DNA of 46,923 nt from Prochlorococcus sp. AG-347-G22. GTDB lineage: Bacteria > Cyanobacteriota > Cyanobacteriia > PCC-6307 > Cyanobiaceae. Both the position numbers and the translations under genes were made by a program. Every line of letters starts with the position of its first letter. Position 1 is the stretch's first letter. The stretch is from positions 1-46,923 of the forward strand of contig QCBK01000012.1 of NCBI GenBank assembly GCA_003281635.1. Direction: 5' to 3'. Below are positions 1 to 8,915 of the stretch, piece by piece. The notes under the pieces were generated by a model that had not been told where the DNA came from, searched no databases, and saw only the letters and a list, made by a program, of their open reading frames with translations.

Positions 1-1
1 G

Positions 2-133
2 CCTTTGCTGATAGCTCCATTTGATGCAGAGTTATTTGGTCATTGGTGGTATGAGGGACCTTTTTTTATTGAAAATATACTAAAGAACTCTAGTAAACAT
101 TCAATTAAGCTTACAAATTTAAAAGAATTCTAA
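2..133 (+). CDS. GH57 / DUF1957 glucan branching enzyme-type protein, 3' part up to an in-frame stop
   Basis: The frame is open from the left edge and ends at TAA (131-133). It contains APFDAELFGHWWYEGP, the conserved acidic active-site region of the GH57 family with a DUF1957-type C-terminus, which forms alpha-1,6 branches in glycogen-like glucans. The ORF starting at 134 is in the same frame and continues the same family, so these are two pieces of one gene. Comparing my recollection of family members (E-F/Y-L before the Pro and SSWG motif) with this sequence puts the TAA where a Leu is expected, so one TTA to TAA change would explain it. Family call is firm; whether the stop is real is open. 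Confidence 0.75.
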   Translation, partial: PLLIAPFDAELFGHWWYEGPFFIENILKNSSKHSIKLTNLKEF

Positions 134-550
134 ATGCAAAAACCAAATCTTCAGATTTGTGATCCATCGCCCTCAAGCTGGGGGCAAGGTGGTTACCATA
201 ATTACTGGATTAATGATGCAAATGCATGGATTGTTCCAGAAATCACAAAGGCTGGCTCAACATTTGTGGATTTGTGCTTGGAAAATTTTAATCATGATTT
301 ATCTCTAAGACTCTTCAAGCAAGCTGCAAGAGAGCTACTTCTTTCTGAATCTTCTGATTGGAGTTTTATTCTAAGAGCTGGAACCACAACTGAGCTCGCA
401 AAAGAGAGAATAGAAAGACACTTATTCAGGTTCTGGAAATTGGATGAAATGATTAAAAATCATTCTAGTGTTAATTTAAAATTTCTTGAAGATATTGAGG
501 AAGAAGATAAAGTCTTCCCAAATATTAATATTGATGATTGGCGAAAATAA
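134..550 (+). CDS. GH57 / DUF1957 glucan branching enzyme-type protein, C-terminal helical domain
   Basis: A 138-residue frame whose ATG directly follows the TAA of the upstream frame, in the same phase. It carries SSWGQGGYHNYWIND (about residues 14-28), AARELLLSESSDWSFI (about 65-80) and a helical tail ERIERHLFRFWKLDEM. These are the C-terminal helical motifs of GH57 branching enzymes and never form a protein alone in this family. I read it as the tail of a split gene, not an independent gene. The TAA-ATG junction would allow termination-reinitiation, so two polypeptides could be made and might still associate; that is speculation. It converges on crtL. Confidence 0.7.
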   Translation: MQKPNLQICDPSPSSWGQGGYHNYWINDANAWIVPEITKAGSTFVDLCLENFNHDLSLRLFKQAARELLLSESSDWSFILRAGTTTELAKERIERHLFRFWKLDEMIKNHSSVNLKFLEDIEEEDKVFPNINIDDWRK

Positions 551-555
551 AAATA

Positions 556-725
556 CTAATTTAACTTGAGCATTCCTAGTTTTACTTTTAAAGGTGAATT
601 TATAAACATCTTACTCATCACATAAATTAGTTTTGGAAGTGGAAGTGTATTAGTAAGAAAACCTACCCATTCATTGGTTGATAATCTTAAGAAATTTGAG
701 AAAAAGCTTCTTAATCTACTTTCTT
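556..725 (-). pseudogene. crtL: Out-of-frame C-terminal remnant of lycopene cyclase
   Basis: Translating the minus strand in the frame ending with TAG (complement of 556-558) gives LRSFFSNFLRLSTNEW followed by VGFLTNTLPLPKLIYVMSKM. This is the expected C-terminus of a cyanobacterial CrtL lycopene cyclase. It lies in a different frame from the main crtL ORF, which stops at 716-718. Family members have roughly nine codons between the GLR motif and the LRxFF motif (GLRRLMxFDExxLRxFF); here only 7 nt separate them, so about 20 nt are missing and the frame is broken. The tail has no start codon or ribosome binding site of its own. Confidence 0.75.
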
Positions 726-1747
726 AAACCATATTGGTAAAGTTTATGCCTTTGTGTTAACTCGTAAGGCCATAGGATTTCCCACCCTTTTGAAGCTAAC
801 TCTAGAGAACTTAGATGAGGTTCTTTTAAAAAGATTGCTAATTTTTGTGCAAGGAATGGAGCCCTTCTTAACAAAGATCCAACCATGTATCCTGATGCAG
901 GGTGAACCATACTTGCAGCTCCTCCGAAACCAAGTACAAATTGTTTTTTAAATGGGAGGGGTAAATTCATAGGGAATAGGCATTTCTCTTCATGAAAAAT
1001 TTCACTTACCTCAATACCCTTACTATTAAGTCTTTTATAAAGTCTTTTTTTAAGATTTTCTTGCGATATTGCAGGATAACTAGCTAATGAAGTTTCTTCA
1101 ACAAAAAAAGTCTCGTTGCCAAGATCCATTGCATAAAGAAAGGAAGGAGATGATAACTTTTCTTCATTGTTTAAATGATTTGGACGAAAATCCATTAGAA
1201 CAAATTGTTCTTTATTAACAGGTGGTGATGTAAATTTACCTACAATTCCGTAAGCAGCTTGTTGAGCGATTTCATTTTGAATTGGTCTTTTTACAAAATT
1301 ACTTTTATGACCGCTTGCGTCAATAACTAATCTCGCCTTTATTTTAAGACCTGAAAAACAAGTCACTACAGATAGTTTATTTTTTTCCTTAATGTCTTTT
1401 GCTGTTTCATTCAACCATTCAATCCCTTTACATTTTTTTAAAAGCTCATTTTGAAAGGCTTCTTGATTTATTAAACCATAATCATAGTTGTGTTTTGTCG
1501 GAGTATCCCCTTTTTTATTTTCCCCATCTCCAAAATAACTAACTGTTTTACACCATCTGTGAGATAACAAGGACTCTAACCCTAATTCTTCTAGTTCAGA
1601 TGCCCAGATACCATATGTATTCTCCCATTTTTCATTCGGAGATTTTGTTGATATTCCCTTAATATTTAGATCCTGCTTGGATAATTCTGAAGCTAAACAT
1701 AATGCTGCAGGACCTGAACCTAAAATTAAAATATCAAGTATTTCCAT
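716..1747 (-). CDS. crtL: Lycopene cyclase (CrtL type), C-terminally frameshifted
   Basis: FAD/NAD-dependent cyclase that closes the ionone ring(s) of lycopene in carotenoid synthesis. The N-terminus has a dinucleotide-binding motif ILGSGPAALCLASEL (residues 8-22), then WENTYGIWASELEELGL, the VIDASGH motif near residue 143, and GGAASMVHPASGYM near 285. Prochlorococcus has two such enzymes, CrtL-b and CrtL-e; the gene beside gyrA is, as I recall, the beta-type, but I cannot separate them with certainty here. At 343 residues it is about 55-60 shorter than the family. The missing tail is present in another frame immediately downstream (556-725). The last residues, YQYGLRK, stop inside a conserved motif. 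Confidence 0.85.
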   Translation of the reverse strand: MEILDILILGSGPAALCLASELSKQDLNIKGISTKSPNEKWENTYGIWASELEELGLESLLSHRWCKTVSYFGDGENKKGDTPTKHNYDYGLINQEAFQNELLKKCKGIEWLNETAKDIKEKNKLSVVTCFSGLKIKARLVIDASGHKSNFVKRPIQNEIAQQAAYGIVGKFTSPPVNKEQFVLMDFRPNHLNNEEKLSSPSFLYAMDLGNETFFVEETSLASYPAISQENLKKRLYKRLNSKGIEVSEIFHEEKCLFPMNLPLPFKKQFVLGFGGAASMVHPASGYMVGSLLRRAPFLAQKLAIFLKEPHLSSLELASKGWEILWPYELTQRHKLYQYGLRK

Positions 1748-1772
1748 ATTTCTTCAGCTAACCATAAGGCTT

Positions 1773-4370
1773 TTAATTTTGTTCAACTGAGCTAGGTTGA
1801 TCTTTTTCCTCTATTTGTTCACGAGGTACCAATACCACTTCAGCTAAATGATCACCGTCATCTAATCTTTGTAATTTTACTCCTGTAGCTGCCCTGGATT
1901 GCTGAGAGATTTTATCTGCGTTTGTTCTTACTATTACGCCTTTTTCGGTCACAAGTAGTAATTCTTCTCCCTCGCCAAGGACCTTCAAACAAACTAGCTG
2001 ATCATCTTTAATTCTAAATTTTATTGCTCTCAAACCCATGCCTGCTCTTTTTTGTAATCTAAACTGAGCTACAGGTACTCTCTTTCCTAGTCCAAATGCA
2101 CTTGCTATTAATACCCATGGACCATCTGAAGAGTTTTCCTCAACATTATCATCAAGATCTTCTGTAGGATCCTCAATTTTAGCCAATTGATCAACCAAAT
2201 TAGATGTTAAAACATCCATAGAAACTAGATTGTCTCCTTCTCTCAAGTTCATTGATTTAACCCCTCTTGCTGTTCTACCAAGTGGTCTTAATTCATTGAT
2301 ATCTAGTCTGAAATGAATTGCCATTCCTGTTTTAGATCCTATTAAAACACTATCACCTTCGTTTGATAATCTGACCCAGGTTAGGGCGTCTCCATCCTCA
2401 AGATTAATTGCTATTAGTCCATTTGAGCGGATTTTTGAGAAAGCAGAAAGTGCAGTTCTTTTTATAAAGCCAGCTTTGGTTAGCATTAATAAATAACGAT
2501 CGTCAACAAAAGAATCCACAGCAACTAGTGAAGTTATTTTTTCTTCTCTTGGAATTGGTAATAGTTGAACTGATGGAGTCCCTTTTGCTGTTCTGCTACT
2601 CATAGGAACCCTATATGCTGGGAGAGCATAAGCTACTCCTCTATCACTGAAAAGCAAAAGAGTATCATGATCATTACAGCTTATAAATAATTTCACGTCA
2701 TCATCTTCTTTAGTTTTTGTGCCAGCTTTACCTCTTGAGCCACGACTTGTAGATTCAAAATCATTAACAGGCATTCTTTTTAAATAACCTGCTTCAGTTA
2801 ATAGAACTACGGATCTGTCATTAGCTATGAGATCAATATCATCTAATCCGCCACCTAAATCTAGTATTTCTGTTTTCCTAGGAGATGAGAATCTTTCATC
2901 GATTTTATTAAGTTCTTCAAGAATAATTTCAAAAATTCTTTCTTTACTATTCAATATTTGCTGATATAAATTGATTTTTCGGGTTAGCTCATTATGTTCC
3001 CCTTTGATTTTATCTGCTTCAAGTGCTGTTAATCTTCTTAACTGCATTTGTAAAATTGCATCTGCCTGTATGGAAGATAATTTATGGTCGTTTTGCAATT
3101 TTTCTCGAGCTGATATTGAATCTTTAGCAGATCTTATGAGATTTATAATTTCATCCATAGCATCTAAGGCCAATAAAAGACCCTTTACAATATGATCTCT
3201 TTCTTCTGCCTTTTTTAATAAAAATGTTGTTCTTCGCCTTATTGTCTCAACCCTAAAATCAAGAAAAACGTCTAACATTTTTCTGAGTGAAAGTGTTGTG
3301 GGTTCTCCTTTTACTAAAGCGAGGATATTTGCACTAAAGTTATTTTGTAGAGGTGTTAACTTAAATAAATTATTTAAAACTACTTGTGGGTAGGCATCTC
3401 TTTTTAGTTCAATAACAATCCTCATCCCATCTCGATCACTTTCATCTCTAATATCAGAAATACCTTCTAATTTTTTTTCATTAACTAAGTCAGCAATTCT
3501 CTCTATCAATGCCGCTTTATTTGTTTGAAAAGGAAGCTCTGTAATTATTACTGCATCTTTCTCTGCTCTACCAATGGATTTAATTTGCTCAATATTTGCG
3601 ACTCCTCTCATGGTTATTGATCCCCTTCCTGTTTTGAAAGTTTCTCTTATACCCTCTCTACCTAAGATTTGACCACCTGTGGGAAAATCAGGACCCTTAA
3701 TTATTTCAAAAAGTTCACTATCTTTAATAGAGGGGTTTTGGATTATTGATTTAAGACCATTAATTAATTCCCCTAAGTTATGAGGTGGAATATTAGTTGC
3801 CATACCTACAGCTATTCCAGATGATCCATTTAGAAGTAGTTGAGGGATCCTAGCAGGTAAAACTGTTGGCTCCTGCTGAGAACCATCAAAATTATCGGCG
3901 AAATCTACAGTTTCAGATTCAATATCCTCTAATAAACTTTCATCCGTAAGAGATTGTAAACGCGATTCTGTATATCTCATTGCTGCTGGAGGGTCGTTAT
4001 CAACAGAACCAAAGTTTCCATGGCCATCTATGAGTGGCATCCTCATAGAGAAATCCTGGGCCATCCTAACCAAAGCATCATAGACAGCAGTATCGCCATG
4101 AGGGTGGTATTTACCAAGTACTTCTCCTACAACTCTTGCACATTTTCTATATGGTCTACCGCTAGTCAAACCAAGTTCATACATTGCATAAAGAATTCTT
4201 CTGTGAACAGGTTTTAATCCATCTCTTGCATCTGGCAGAGCACGACCAACAATAACACTCATTGCATACTCAAGGTATGAACGAGACATCTCATTTCTTA
4301 GGTCAGTTTGAATAATTCGATCGTTATCTTCGCTTAGTCCAGAGTTATCGGAATCTAAAATATCAGACAT
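1773..4370 (-). CDS. gyrA: DNA gyrase subunit A
   Basis: Breakage-reunion subunit of the type II topoisomerase that introduces negative supercoils. The N-terminus carries [20 protein letters not shown] and [19 protein letters not shown], with the catalytic Tyr at about residue 133 in AAMRYTESR. The coiled-coil region has [13 protein letters not shown], followed by the six-bladed C-terminal wrapping domain. Thr94 occupies the position of E. coli Ser83, the quinolone-interacting residue. The GyrA box in the first blade (about residues 535-550) reads SRGSRGKAG instead of the classical QRRGGKG, as in other cyanobacterial and plastid proteins I recall. The length of 865 is normal. The gene lies 25 bp upstream of crtL on the same strand and is divergent from guaB3. 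Confidence 0.97.
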   Translation of the reverse strand: MSDILDSDNSGLSEDNDRIIQTDLRNEMSRSYLEYAMSVIVGRALPDARDGLKPVHRRILYAMYELGLTSGRPYRKCARVVGEVLGKYHPHGDTAVYDALVRMAQDFSMRMPLIDGHGNFGSVDNDPPAAMRYTESRLQSLTDESLLEDIESETVDFADNFDGSQQEPTVLPARIPQLLLNGSSGIAVGMATNIPPHNLGELINGLKSIIQNPSIKDSELFEIIKGPDFPTGGQILGREGIRETFKTGRGSITMRGVANIEQIKSIGRAEKDAVIITELPFQTNKAALIERIADLVNEKKLEGISDIRDESDRDGMRIVIELKRDAYPQVVLNNLFKLTPLQNNFSANILALVKGEPTTLSLRKMLDVFLDFRVETIRRRTTFLLKKAEERDHIVKGLLLALDAMDEIINLIRSAKDSISAREKLQNDHKLSSIQADAILQMQLRRLTALEADKIKGEHNELTRKINLYQQILNSKERIFEIILEELNKIDERFSSPRKTEILDLGGGLDDIDLIANDRSVVLLTEAGYLKRMPVNDFESTSRGSRGKAGTKTKEDDDVKLFISCNDHDTLLLFSDRGVAYALPAYRVPMSSRTAKGTPSVQLLPIPREEKITSLVAVDSFVDDRYLLMLTKAGFIKRTALSAFSKIRSNGLIAINLEDGDALTWVRLSNEGDSVLIGSKTGMAIHFRLDINELRPLGRTARGVKSMNLREGDNLVSMDVLTSNLVDQLAKIEDPTEDLDDNVEENSSDGPWVLIASAFGLGKRVPVAQFRLQKRAGMGLRAIKFRIKDDQLVCLKVLGEGEELLLVTEKGVIVRTNADKISQQSRAATGVKLQRLDDGDHLAEVVLVPREQIEEKDQPSSVEQN

Positions 4371-4389
4371 ACAAAAATCCTTTCTTTAA

Positions 4390-4408
4390 TGATAATCGCT
4401 GATTGTCA
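4390..4408. promoter_or_regulatory. Inverted repeat between divergent gyrA and guaB3
   Basis: TGATAATC-GCT-GATTGTCA, two 8-nt arms matching at 7 of 8 positions around a 3-nt centre, 20 bp upstream of the gyrA start codon. It looks like a dimeric repressor site overlapping the gyrA leader or promoter. The half-site TGATAATC resembles Fur/Zur half-sites, but the spacing differs, so the regulator is unknown. Confidence 0.35.
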
Positions 4409-4549
4409 TAATGAATAAAAAAAAAGATTTATTTAATTCCCAAATACTCACATTTACACACAAATCAAAATAAAACCTGTTGTTTTTAAATAAACCTTGG
4501 CTTATTACCCCTTTAGTTGTTAATTTAATCAGAATAAAAGAAAACTATC

Positions 4550-5713
4550 GTGAATATTGAACTTGGTTTAAATAAAAAAGTCAGACGGGCTTATGGCATC
4601 GATGAAATAGCTTTAGTTCCTGGTAATAGAACACTTGATTACGATTTAACTGATCCTTCTTGGTCAATAGGTGATTTCAAAAGAGAAGTTCCGATCGTCG
4701 CTAGTGCCATGGATAGTGTTGTAGATGTCAATACGGCTGCAGAGCTCACAAAATTAGGTTCCCTAGGGGTTATTAATATGGAGGGCATACAAACACGATA
4801 TGAAAACCCTGATGAAATATTGAACCAAATAGCATCAGTCGGGAAGAATGATTTTGTTCCATTAATGCAAAAAATATACAGTGAACCGGTCAAGGAAGTA
4901 TTGATTTTACAAAGAATAAATGAGGTGAAAGAAAAAGGAGGTATAGCAGCTTTTAGTGGGACTCCTCAAGCTGCCATAAAGTTTAAAGAAACACTTAATA
5001 ATTCCAAAATAGATTTATTTTTTCTTCAAGGAACAGTTGTTTCAACTGAACATCTTGGTATGGAAGGTAAGGAAATCTTAAATATAAAAGATCTCTGTCA
5101 ATCTATGAATGTCCCAGTTGTAGCGGGTAATTGTGTTACTTACGAAGTTGCAAAACTTCTCATGAATGCTGGAGTCGCAGGATTGATGGTTGGGATAGGA
5201 CCTGGAGCGGCATGTACATCAAGAGGAGTATTGGGAATTGGAATCCCTCAAGCAACTGCAATTGCTGATTGTAGTGCGGCAAGAAATGATTATTTTAAAG
5301 AAAGTGGTCGTTATATTCCTATTATTGGTGATGGAGGAATTGTTACTGGCGGAGATATCTGTAAATGTTTAGCATGTGGAGCAGATGCTGTAATGATTGG
5401 ATCCCCAATAGCTAAATCCTCAAATGCTCCAGGTAAGGGATTTCACTGGGGTATGGCTACTCCTAGTCCAGTACTGCCAAGAGGTACAAGAATTGAAGTT
5501 GGGTCTACAGGATCCTTAGAAAGAATAATTAAAGGCCCTGCCTTACTTGATGATGGGACACATAACTTATTAGGAGCCATTAGAACCTCAATGAGTACTC
5601 TTGGGGCAAAAAATATTAAAGAAATGCAAGAAGTTGAAATAGTTATCGCACCATCGCTTCTCACAGAAGGTAAGGTTTATCAAAAAGCTCAGCAGCTTGG
5701 GATGGGTAAGTAG
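4550..5713 (+). CDS. guaB3: IMP dehydrogenase family protein, GuaB3 type (no CBS domains)
   Basis: TIM-barrel protein of the IMPDH/GMPR family, which oxidises IMP to XMP in guanine nucleotide synthesis. The GTG start at 4550 fits the conserved N-terminus. Visible motifs are VPIVASAMDSVVDV (about residues 47-60), the catalytic loop GIGPGAACTSRG with Cys222, IPIIGDGGIVTGGD (about 257-270) and a GSTGSLE flap region. At 387 residues it lacks the two CBS domains of classical GuaB, which is typical of the cyanobacterial/actinobacterial GuaB3 group. It is a single gene upstream of Yfr1 and trxA, the arrangement by which Yfr1 was originally recognised across cyanobacteria. Confidence 0.93.
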   Translation: MNIELGLNKKVRRAYGIDEIALVPGNRTLDYDLTDPSWSIGDFKREVPIVASAMDSVVDVNTAAELTKLGSLGVINMEGIQTRYENPDEILNQIASVGKNDFVPLMQKIYSEPVKEVLILQRINEVKEKGGIAAFSGTPQAAIKFKETLNNSKIDLFFLQGTVVSTEHLGMEGKEILNIKDLCQSMNVPVVAGNCVTYEVAKLLMNAGVAGLMVGIGPGAACTSRGVLGIGIPQATAIADCSAARNDYFKESGRYIPIIGDGGIVTGGDICKCLACGADAVMIGSPIAKSSNAPGKGFHWGMATPSPVLPRGTRIEVGSTGSLERIIKGPALLDDGTHNLLGAIRTSMSTLGAKNIKEMQEVEIVIAPSLLTEGKVYQKAQQLGMGK

Positions 5714-5760
5714 TTCACTTAGGGTAAAAGTTATAAATCCTTAGTTAATTTAGTATTAAT

Positions 5761-5790
5761 TTGAAAAATTTTCTAATTAGGAGTTATTAT
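5761..5790 (+). promoter_or_regulatory. Promoter of Yfr1
   Basis: TTGAAA (5761-5766) and TATTAT (5785-5790) are separated by 18 nt, a good sigma-70-type promoter in a genome where -35 boxes are often weak. The predicted start lies at about 5797-5799, at the 5' arm of the first Yfr1 hairpin. Confidence 0.65.
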
Positions 5791-5796
5791 GAAATG

Positions 5797-5853
5797 ATGG
5801 GGGAAACCCCATACTCCTCACACACTAAATCGCCCGATTAATCGGGCTTTTTT
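5797..5853 (+). ncRNA. yfr1: Yfr1 small regulatory RNA
   Basis: The RNA of about 55 nt has the two-hairpin architecture of Yfr1. The first hairpin is GGGG-GAAA-CCCC (5799-5810). It is followed by the ultraconserved unpaired ACTCCTCACACACT (5813-5826) and a terminator hairpin (5832-5847) with six T residues. Its position between an IMPDH-family gene and trxA matches the published Yfr1 locus in cyanobacteria. In Prochlorococcus MED4 the CUCCUCACAC core is reported to pair with porin mRNAs; that is literature knowledge and not visible here. The same 14-mer occurs again at 33712-33725. Confidence 0.95.
5832..5853 (+). terminator. Rho-independent terminator of Yfr1
   Basis: GCCCGATTAATCGGGC is a perfect 16-bp palindrome followed by TTTTTT. 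It ends Yfr1 and insulates trxA from guaB3 transcription. Confidence 0.9.
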
Positions 5854-5944
5854 AGACATTTTGTTACTTAAATTATTTAATCTGTAATGAAATCATCACT
5901 TAAAAGAATTGCCTGCTAAATTTTCAAAAAGGAATACTTAAATT

Positions 5945-6268
5945 ATGTCATCAGCTCCAGCCGTAACTGATTCTTCATTTGACAAAGATGTACTGCAAAG
6001 TGATCTACCAGTATTGGTTGATTTTTGGGCACCATGGTGCGGTCCATGTAGAATGGTTGCTCCAGTTGTGGAAGAAATCTCAAAAGACTTTGAAGGGAAA
6101 ATTAAAGTTTTTAAATTAAACACAGATGAGAATCCAAATGTAGCCAGTCAGTATGGCATTAGAAGTATTCCTACATTAATGATCTTTAAAGGAGGTCAAA
6201 AGGTTGATACCGTGGTTGGTGCTGTGCCAAAAGCAACTCTTTCGAGCACTTTAACTAAGCATTTATAA
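5945..6268 (+). CDS. trxA: Thioredoxin
   Basis: Cytosolic dithiol reductant that passes electrons from thioredoxin reductase to target proteins. The 107 residues have the classical order: [16 protein letters not shown] with redox Cys32 and Cys35, the [19 protein letters not shown] segment with the cis-Pro loop, and [11 protein letters not shown] at the end. Length is normal for the m-type/TrxA family. The ATG at 5945 is preferred because the N-terminal residues fit. It follows the Yfr1 terminator, with hisH only 11 bp downstream, so the two may be co-transcribed. Confidence 0.96.
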   Translation: MSSAPAVTDSSFDKDVLQSDLPVLVDFWAPWCGPCRMVAPVVEEISKDFEGKIKVFKLNTDENPNVASQYGIRSIPTLMIFKGGQKVDTVVGAVPKATLSSTLTKHL

Positions 6269-6279
6269 ATTTAAAAGCT

Positions 6280-6897
6280 TTGCATAAAATTGGACTAATA
6301 GACTATGGAATGGGAAATATTCATTCTGTAACTAAATCTCTAGAAAGTCTTGGAGAAGAAATTATATTAATTAAAAACTTTAATGATTCCAAGATTTGTA
6401 AGGCGATTATACTTCCAGGTGTTGGAGCATTTGATCCAGCGATGAATAATCTCATAAATACTGATTTGATAACTGATTTGAAAAATTGGATTAAAACTGG
6501 TAAATCCTTTTTGGGGATATGTTTAGGTCTCCAACTCCTTTTTGAATCAAGTGATGAAGGAAAAGTTCAAGGACTGGGAATTTTAAAAGGAAAAATACAA
6601 AAAATACCCAATATTGTTAACCAAAGAATCCCACACATGGGTTGGTGCCAACTTTTACCTACAAAAAAAAATACTTTATTTGGGATTGAAGAATTAAATA
6701 ATTGGGTCTATTTTGTACATTCATATCATGCAATCCCAGATGATTTTAATATTATTGCAGCTCAGGTTGATTATGGCTCTGAAAAATTAACTGCAATGAT
6801 TGAGAATGATAATTTATTGGCCTGTCAATTTCATCCGGAAAAATCTGGAAAAACCGGTGAAAAACTTTTGAGAAGATGGCTGAGTAATATTCAATAA
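6280..6897 (+). CDS. hisH: Imidazole glycerol phosphate synthase, glutaminase subunit
   Basis: Class I glutamine amidotransferase subunit that supplies ammonia to HisF for imidazole ring formation in histidine synthesis. The triad is visible: Cys81 in GICLGLQLLFES, and His185 and Glu187 in QFHPEKSGKTGE. PHMGWCQL and YFVHSYHA are HisH-specific. The TTG at 6280 is the only start that preserves the conserved N-terminus IGLIDYGMGNIHS. Length 205 is normal. It is 11 bp after trxA and 13 bp before rsmD. Confidence 0.95.
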   Translation: MHKIGLIDYGMGNIHSVTKSLESLGEEIILIKNFNDSKICKAIILPGVGAFDPAMNNLINTDLITDLKNWIKTGKSFLGICLGLQLLFESSDEGKVQGLGILKGKIQKIPNIVNQRIPHMGWCQLLPTKKNTLFGIEELNNWVYFVHSYHAIPDDFNIIAAQVDYGSEKLTAMIENDNLLACQFHPEKSGKTGEKLLRRWLSNIQ

Positions 6898-6910
6898 AAG
6901 ATTCTTAGGG

Positions 6911-7510
6911 ATGAAGAGTAACTTAAGACTAATAGGTGGTAAAAAACTCCAAAGTCCAAATAATTCTTATACTAGGCCTACCACTTTGAGAGTGAGAGAG
7001 GCCATATTTAATATATTGAATAAAAAAGTTGAAAATAGTAACTGGTTAGATTTATTTAGTGGAACAGGGGCCATATCTTGTGAAGCCTATAATCACGGGG
7101 CAAGCAAAATAATTTCAATTGAAAAAAACAAAATCAACTCAAAAATTTGCTTAGAAAATTTACTATCGTTGGAGAATATAGAGAATAGGAGAAATGATAT
7201 AGAAGTTATTTGTAAAGACGTTCTGAAATGGACAAAACCTAATTATGAGAGAAACTTATCATCAAGAAATATGAATTTAAACAATTTAAAATTTGATTTT
7301 GTTTATCTAGATCCTCCATACGATGTGGATTTCCATGAATTAGTTTTAAATCAGTTATTTAAGTGTAATCTTTTAAAAAAAGATTCAACAGTTATTTGTG
7401 AACATTCTCCAAATCTATTTATTAAAAAAAGTACTTTATGGGAAACTATAGATGTCAGAAATTATGGGCAGACAAAATTAACATTTTTAATCAATGTCCA
7501 ACATCCCTGA
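6911..7510 (+). CDS. rsmD: 16S rRNA (guanine-966-N2)-methyltransferase
   Basis: SAM-dependent Rossmann methyltransferase for m2G966 of 16S rRNA. Diagnostic segments are [15 protein letters not shown] near residue 22, [16 protein letters not shown] (SAM-binding motif I) near 44 and the catalytic VYLDPPYD near 133. Length 199 is normal for the family. Its last 24 bp overlap the 3' end of petG on the opposite strand. Confidence 0.92.
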   Translation: MKSNLRLIGGKKLQSPNNSYTRPTTLRVREAIFNILNKKVENSNWLDLFSGTGAISCEAYNHGASKIISIEKNKINSKICLENLLSLENIENRRNDIEVICKDVLKWTKPNYERNLSSRNMNLNNLKFDFVYLDPPYDVDFHELVLNQLFKCNLLKKDSTVICEHSPNLFIKKSTLWETIDVRNYGQTKLTFLINVQHP

Positions 7511-7606
7511 ACCTCTTCTGTATTGATTCCATGCACTTACGAATAATCCAAGAAGAGTTATTGGAACTAAACCTAAAACAATTCCACATAGAAGAGGCTC
7601 GATCAT
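7487..7606 (-). CDS. petG: Cytochrome b6f complex subunit V
   Basis: A 39-residue gene on the minus strand: [20 protein letters not shown], then [19 protein letters not shown]. This is the highly conserved single-span PetG subunit needed for assembly and stability of the thylakoid cytochrome b6f complex. It starts at the complement of 7604-7606 and ends at the complement of 7487-7489. The 3' end overlaps the end of rsmD by 24 bp in convergent orientation. cytM starts divergently 56 bp away. Confidence 0.95.
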   Translation of the reverse strand: MIEPLLCGIVLGLVPITLLGLFVSAWNQYRRGSGMLDID

Positions 7607-7662
7607 TTTTTTTGCCTTTTTTGAATTTCTTATTCACAATTGTTACATAGAGACTATTTTTT

Positions 7663-8049
7663 GTGTCAACATCTTCATCAACTGCAGCAGAAAAAGACTT
7701 TAAGAAGGAATTCTTAAAAATTGTTTTTGTTGTATTTGGATTTTTATTGATTTGTTTTTCATTATTTTTCGTAAATCATCATGAAAATAACAAATATATT
7801 ATTGAAACTCTTGAGCTTAATGGCTCTGCTGAGGAAGGAGATGCTCTTTTTAAGATAAATTGTGTTGGATGTCATGGAATTACAGCAAGAGGATTAGTGG
7901 GCCCAGACTTACACTCAATAACTCAACGTTTGAATGATAAAGAGATAATAAAACAAGTTACTGGAGGCCTGACTCCTCCTATGCCCAGTTTTGAAATTGA
8001 TCCTATAAATATGTCTAATTTATTAAAATATCTTCATAGCCTTGAATGA
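7663..8049 (+). CDS. cytM: Membrane-anchored c-type cytochrome, cytochrome cM type
   Basis: 128 residues with a GTG start. An uncleaved N-terminal hydrophobic segment (about residues 19-37) anchors a small cytochrome c domain. The haem site is CVGCH at residues 67-71, and the likely axial Met is in PPMPSF near 107. Single haem, small size and N-terminal anchor match CytM, a conserved cyanobacterial cytochrome thought to modulate electron flow between respiratory and photosynthetic chains. It is divergent from petG and overlaps the next gene by 4 bp, so these two are probably translationally coupled. Confidence 0.85.
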   Translation: MSTSSSTAAEKDFKKEFLKIVFVVFGFLLICFSLFFVNHHENNKYIIETLELNGSAEEGDALFKINCVGCHGITARGLVGPDLHSITQRLNDKEIIKQVTGGLTPPMPSFEIDPINMSNLLKYLHSLE

Positions 8050-8798
8050 TTTTGGGAAAAAATTTCTCTAATTTAAAGGTGATTTTAGTAGAACCAAATG
8101 GCCCTTTGAATGTAGGAAGCGTGGCTAGATTATGCAGTAATTTTGAAGTTGATGAATTAAGAATTGTTTCTCCTAAATGCGATATATTTTCTTTAGAAGC
8201 AAAAAAAATGGCTCTTAAAGGTCAAAAATTTCTTAAAAATTGTAAGTTTTTTGATGATCTTCAAAAAGCAATTTTTGATTGTGATTTGGTTCTAGCATCT
8301 TGTGGAAGGATTGATGTAAATAAAGATTCATTTTTTGTTTCTTCTGAAGATATATTTGATTGGACTTTATCCTTTAAGAAGATAAATAATTTAGCAATTA
8401 TATTTGGAAGAGAAGATAGAGGTTTAACTAACAGCGAATTGCTTCTAGCAAATAAAACTTTTAATATTCCTACTTCTCAGAGCAATCCTTCATTAAATCT
8501 ATCTCATGCTGTTTCAATAGTTTTATATGAATTAAATAAGTCATCTAAAAAGAATTTAAATAATGAATTAAATGTTTTTAACTTGGCATCATCGAAAGAA
8601 GTAAATGATACATTTGTGGAAATAGAGGAAATGCTTTTGCGAGTTGGATATCTCTTAAAACATACTTCCAGGGCAAAAATCAGTAAATTTAAGAATTTTA
8701 TTTTGAGGGCAAATACATCAAAGCAGGAAATAAATGTTTTAAGAGGAATTGTCCATCAAATAGACTGGTTTTTGAACAATTCAAAAAAAAATAAGTAA
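8046..8798 (+). CDS. SpoU/TrmH-family RNA 2'-O-methyltransferase (TrmJ-like)
   Basis: SPOUT-class RNA ribose methyltransferase. The N-terminal VILVEPNGPLNVGSVARLC (about residues 12-30) and the knot motifs IIFGREDRGLTNSE (about 118-131) and NPSLNLSHAVSIVLYEL (about 147-163) are those of the TrmJ-like group 1 subfamily. The C-terminal 80 residues are a helical extension seen in TrmJ-type proteins. TrmJ methylates position 32 of tRNAs in other bacteria; the exact substrate here is not deducible. The ATG overlaps the cytM stop (ATGA). Confidence 0.88.
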   Translation: MILGKNFSNLKVILVEPNGPLNVGSVARLCSNFEVDELRIVSPKCDIFSLEAKKMALKGQKFLKNCKFFDDLQKAIFDCDLVLASCGRIDVNKDSFFVSSEDIFDWTLSFKKINNLAIIFGREDRGLTNSELLLANKTFNIPTSQSNPSLNLSHAVSIVLYELNKSSKKNLNNELNVFNLASSKEVNDTFVEIEEMLLRVGYLLKHTSRAKISKFKNFILRANTSKQEINVLRGIVHQIDWFLNNSKKNK

Positions 8799-8915
8799 GT
8801 ATAAATTTGATTAGTTATTATCACCTTTTTTTTTAAATTTGATAAGGATATTTACTAAAAACATTTTCTGAAGTAACATCTATTGATTATTTGAATATTT
8901 AAGAAAACTAAAACT

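Noticed and set aside
754..951. Plus-strand ORF of 65 codons inside crtL
   Set aside because: Antisense shadow of a conserved cyclase gene; no motif or ribosome binding site.
7438..7650. Plus-strand ORF over the rsmD end
   Set aside because: It covers petG on the other strand, which is unmistakable; the plus-strand peptide has no family features.
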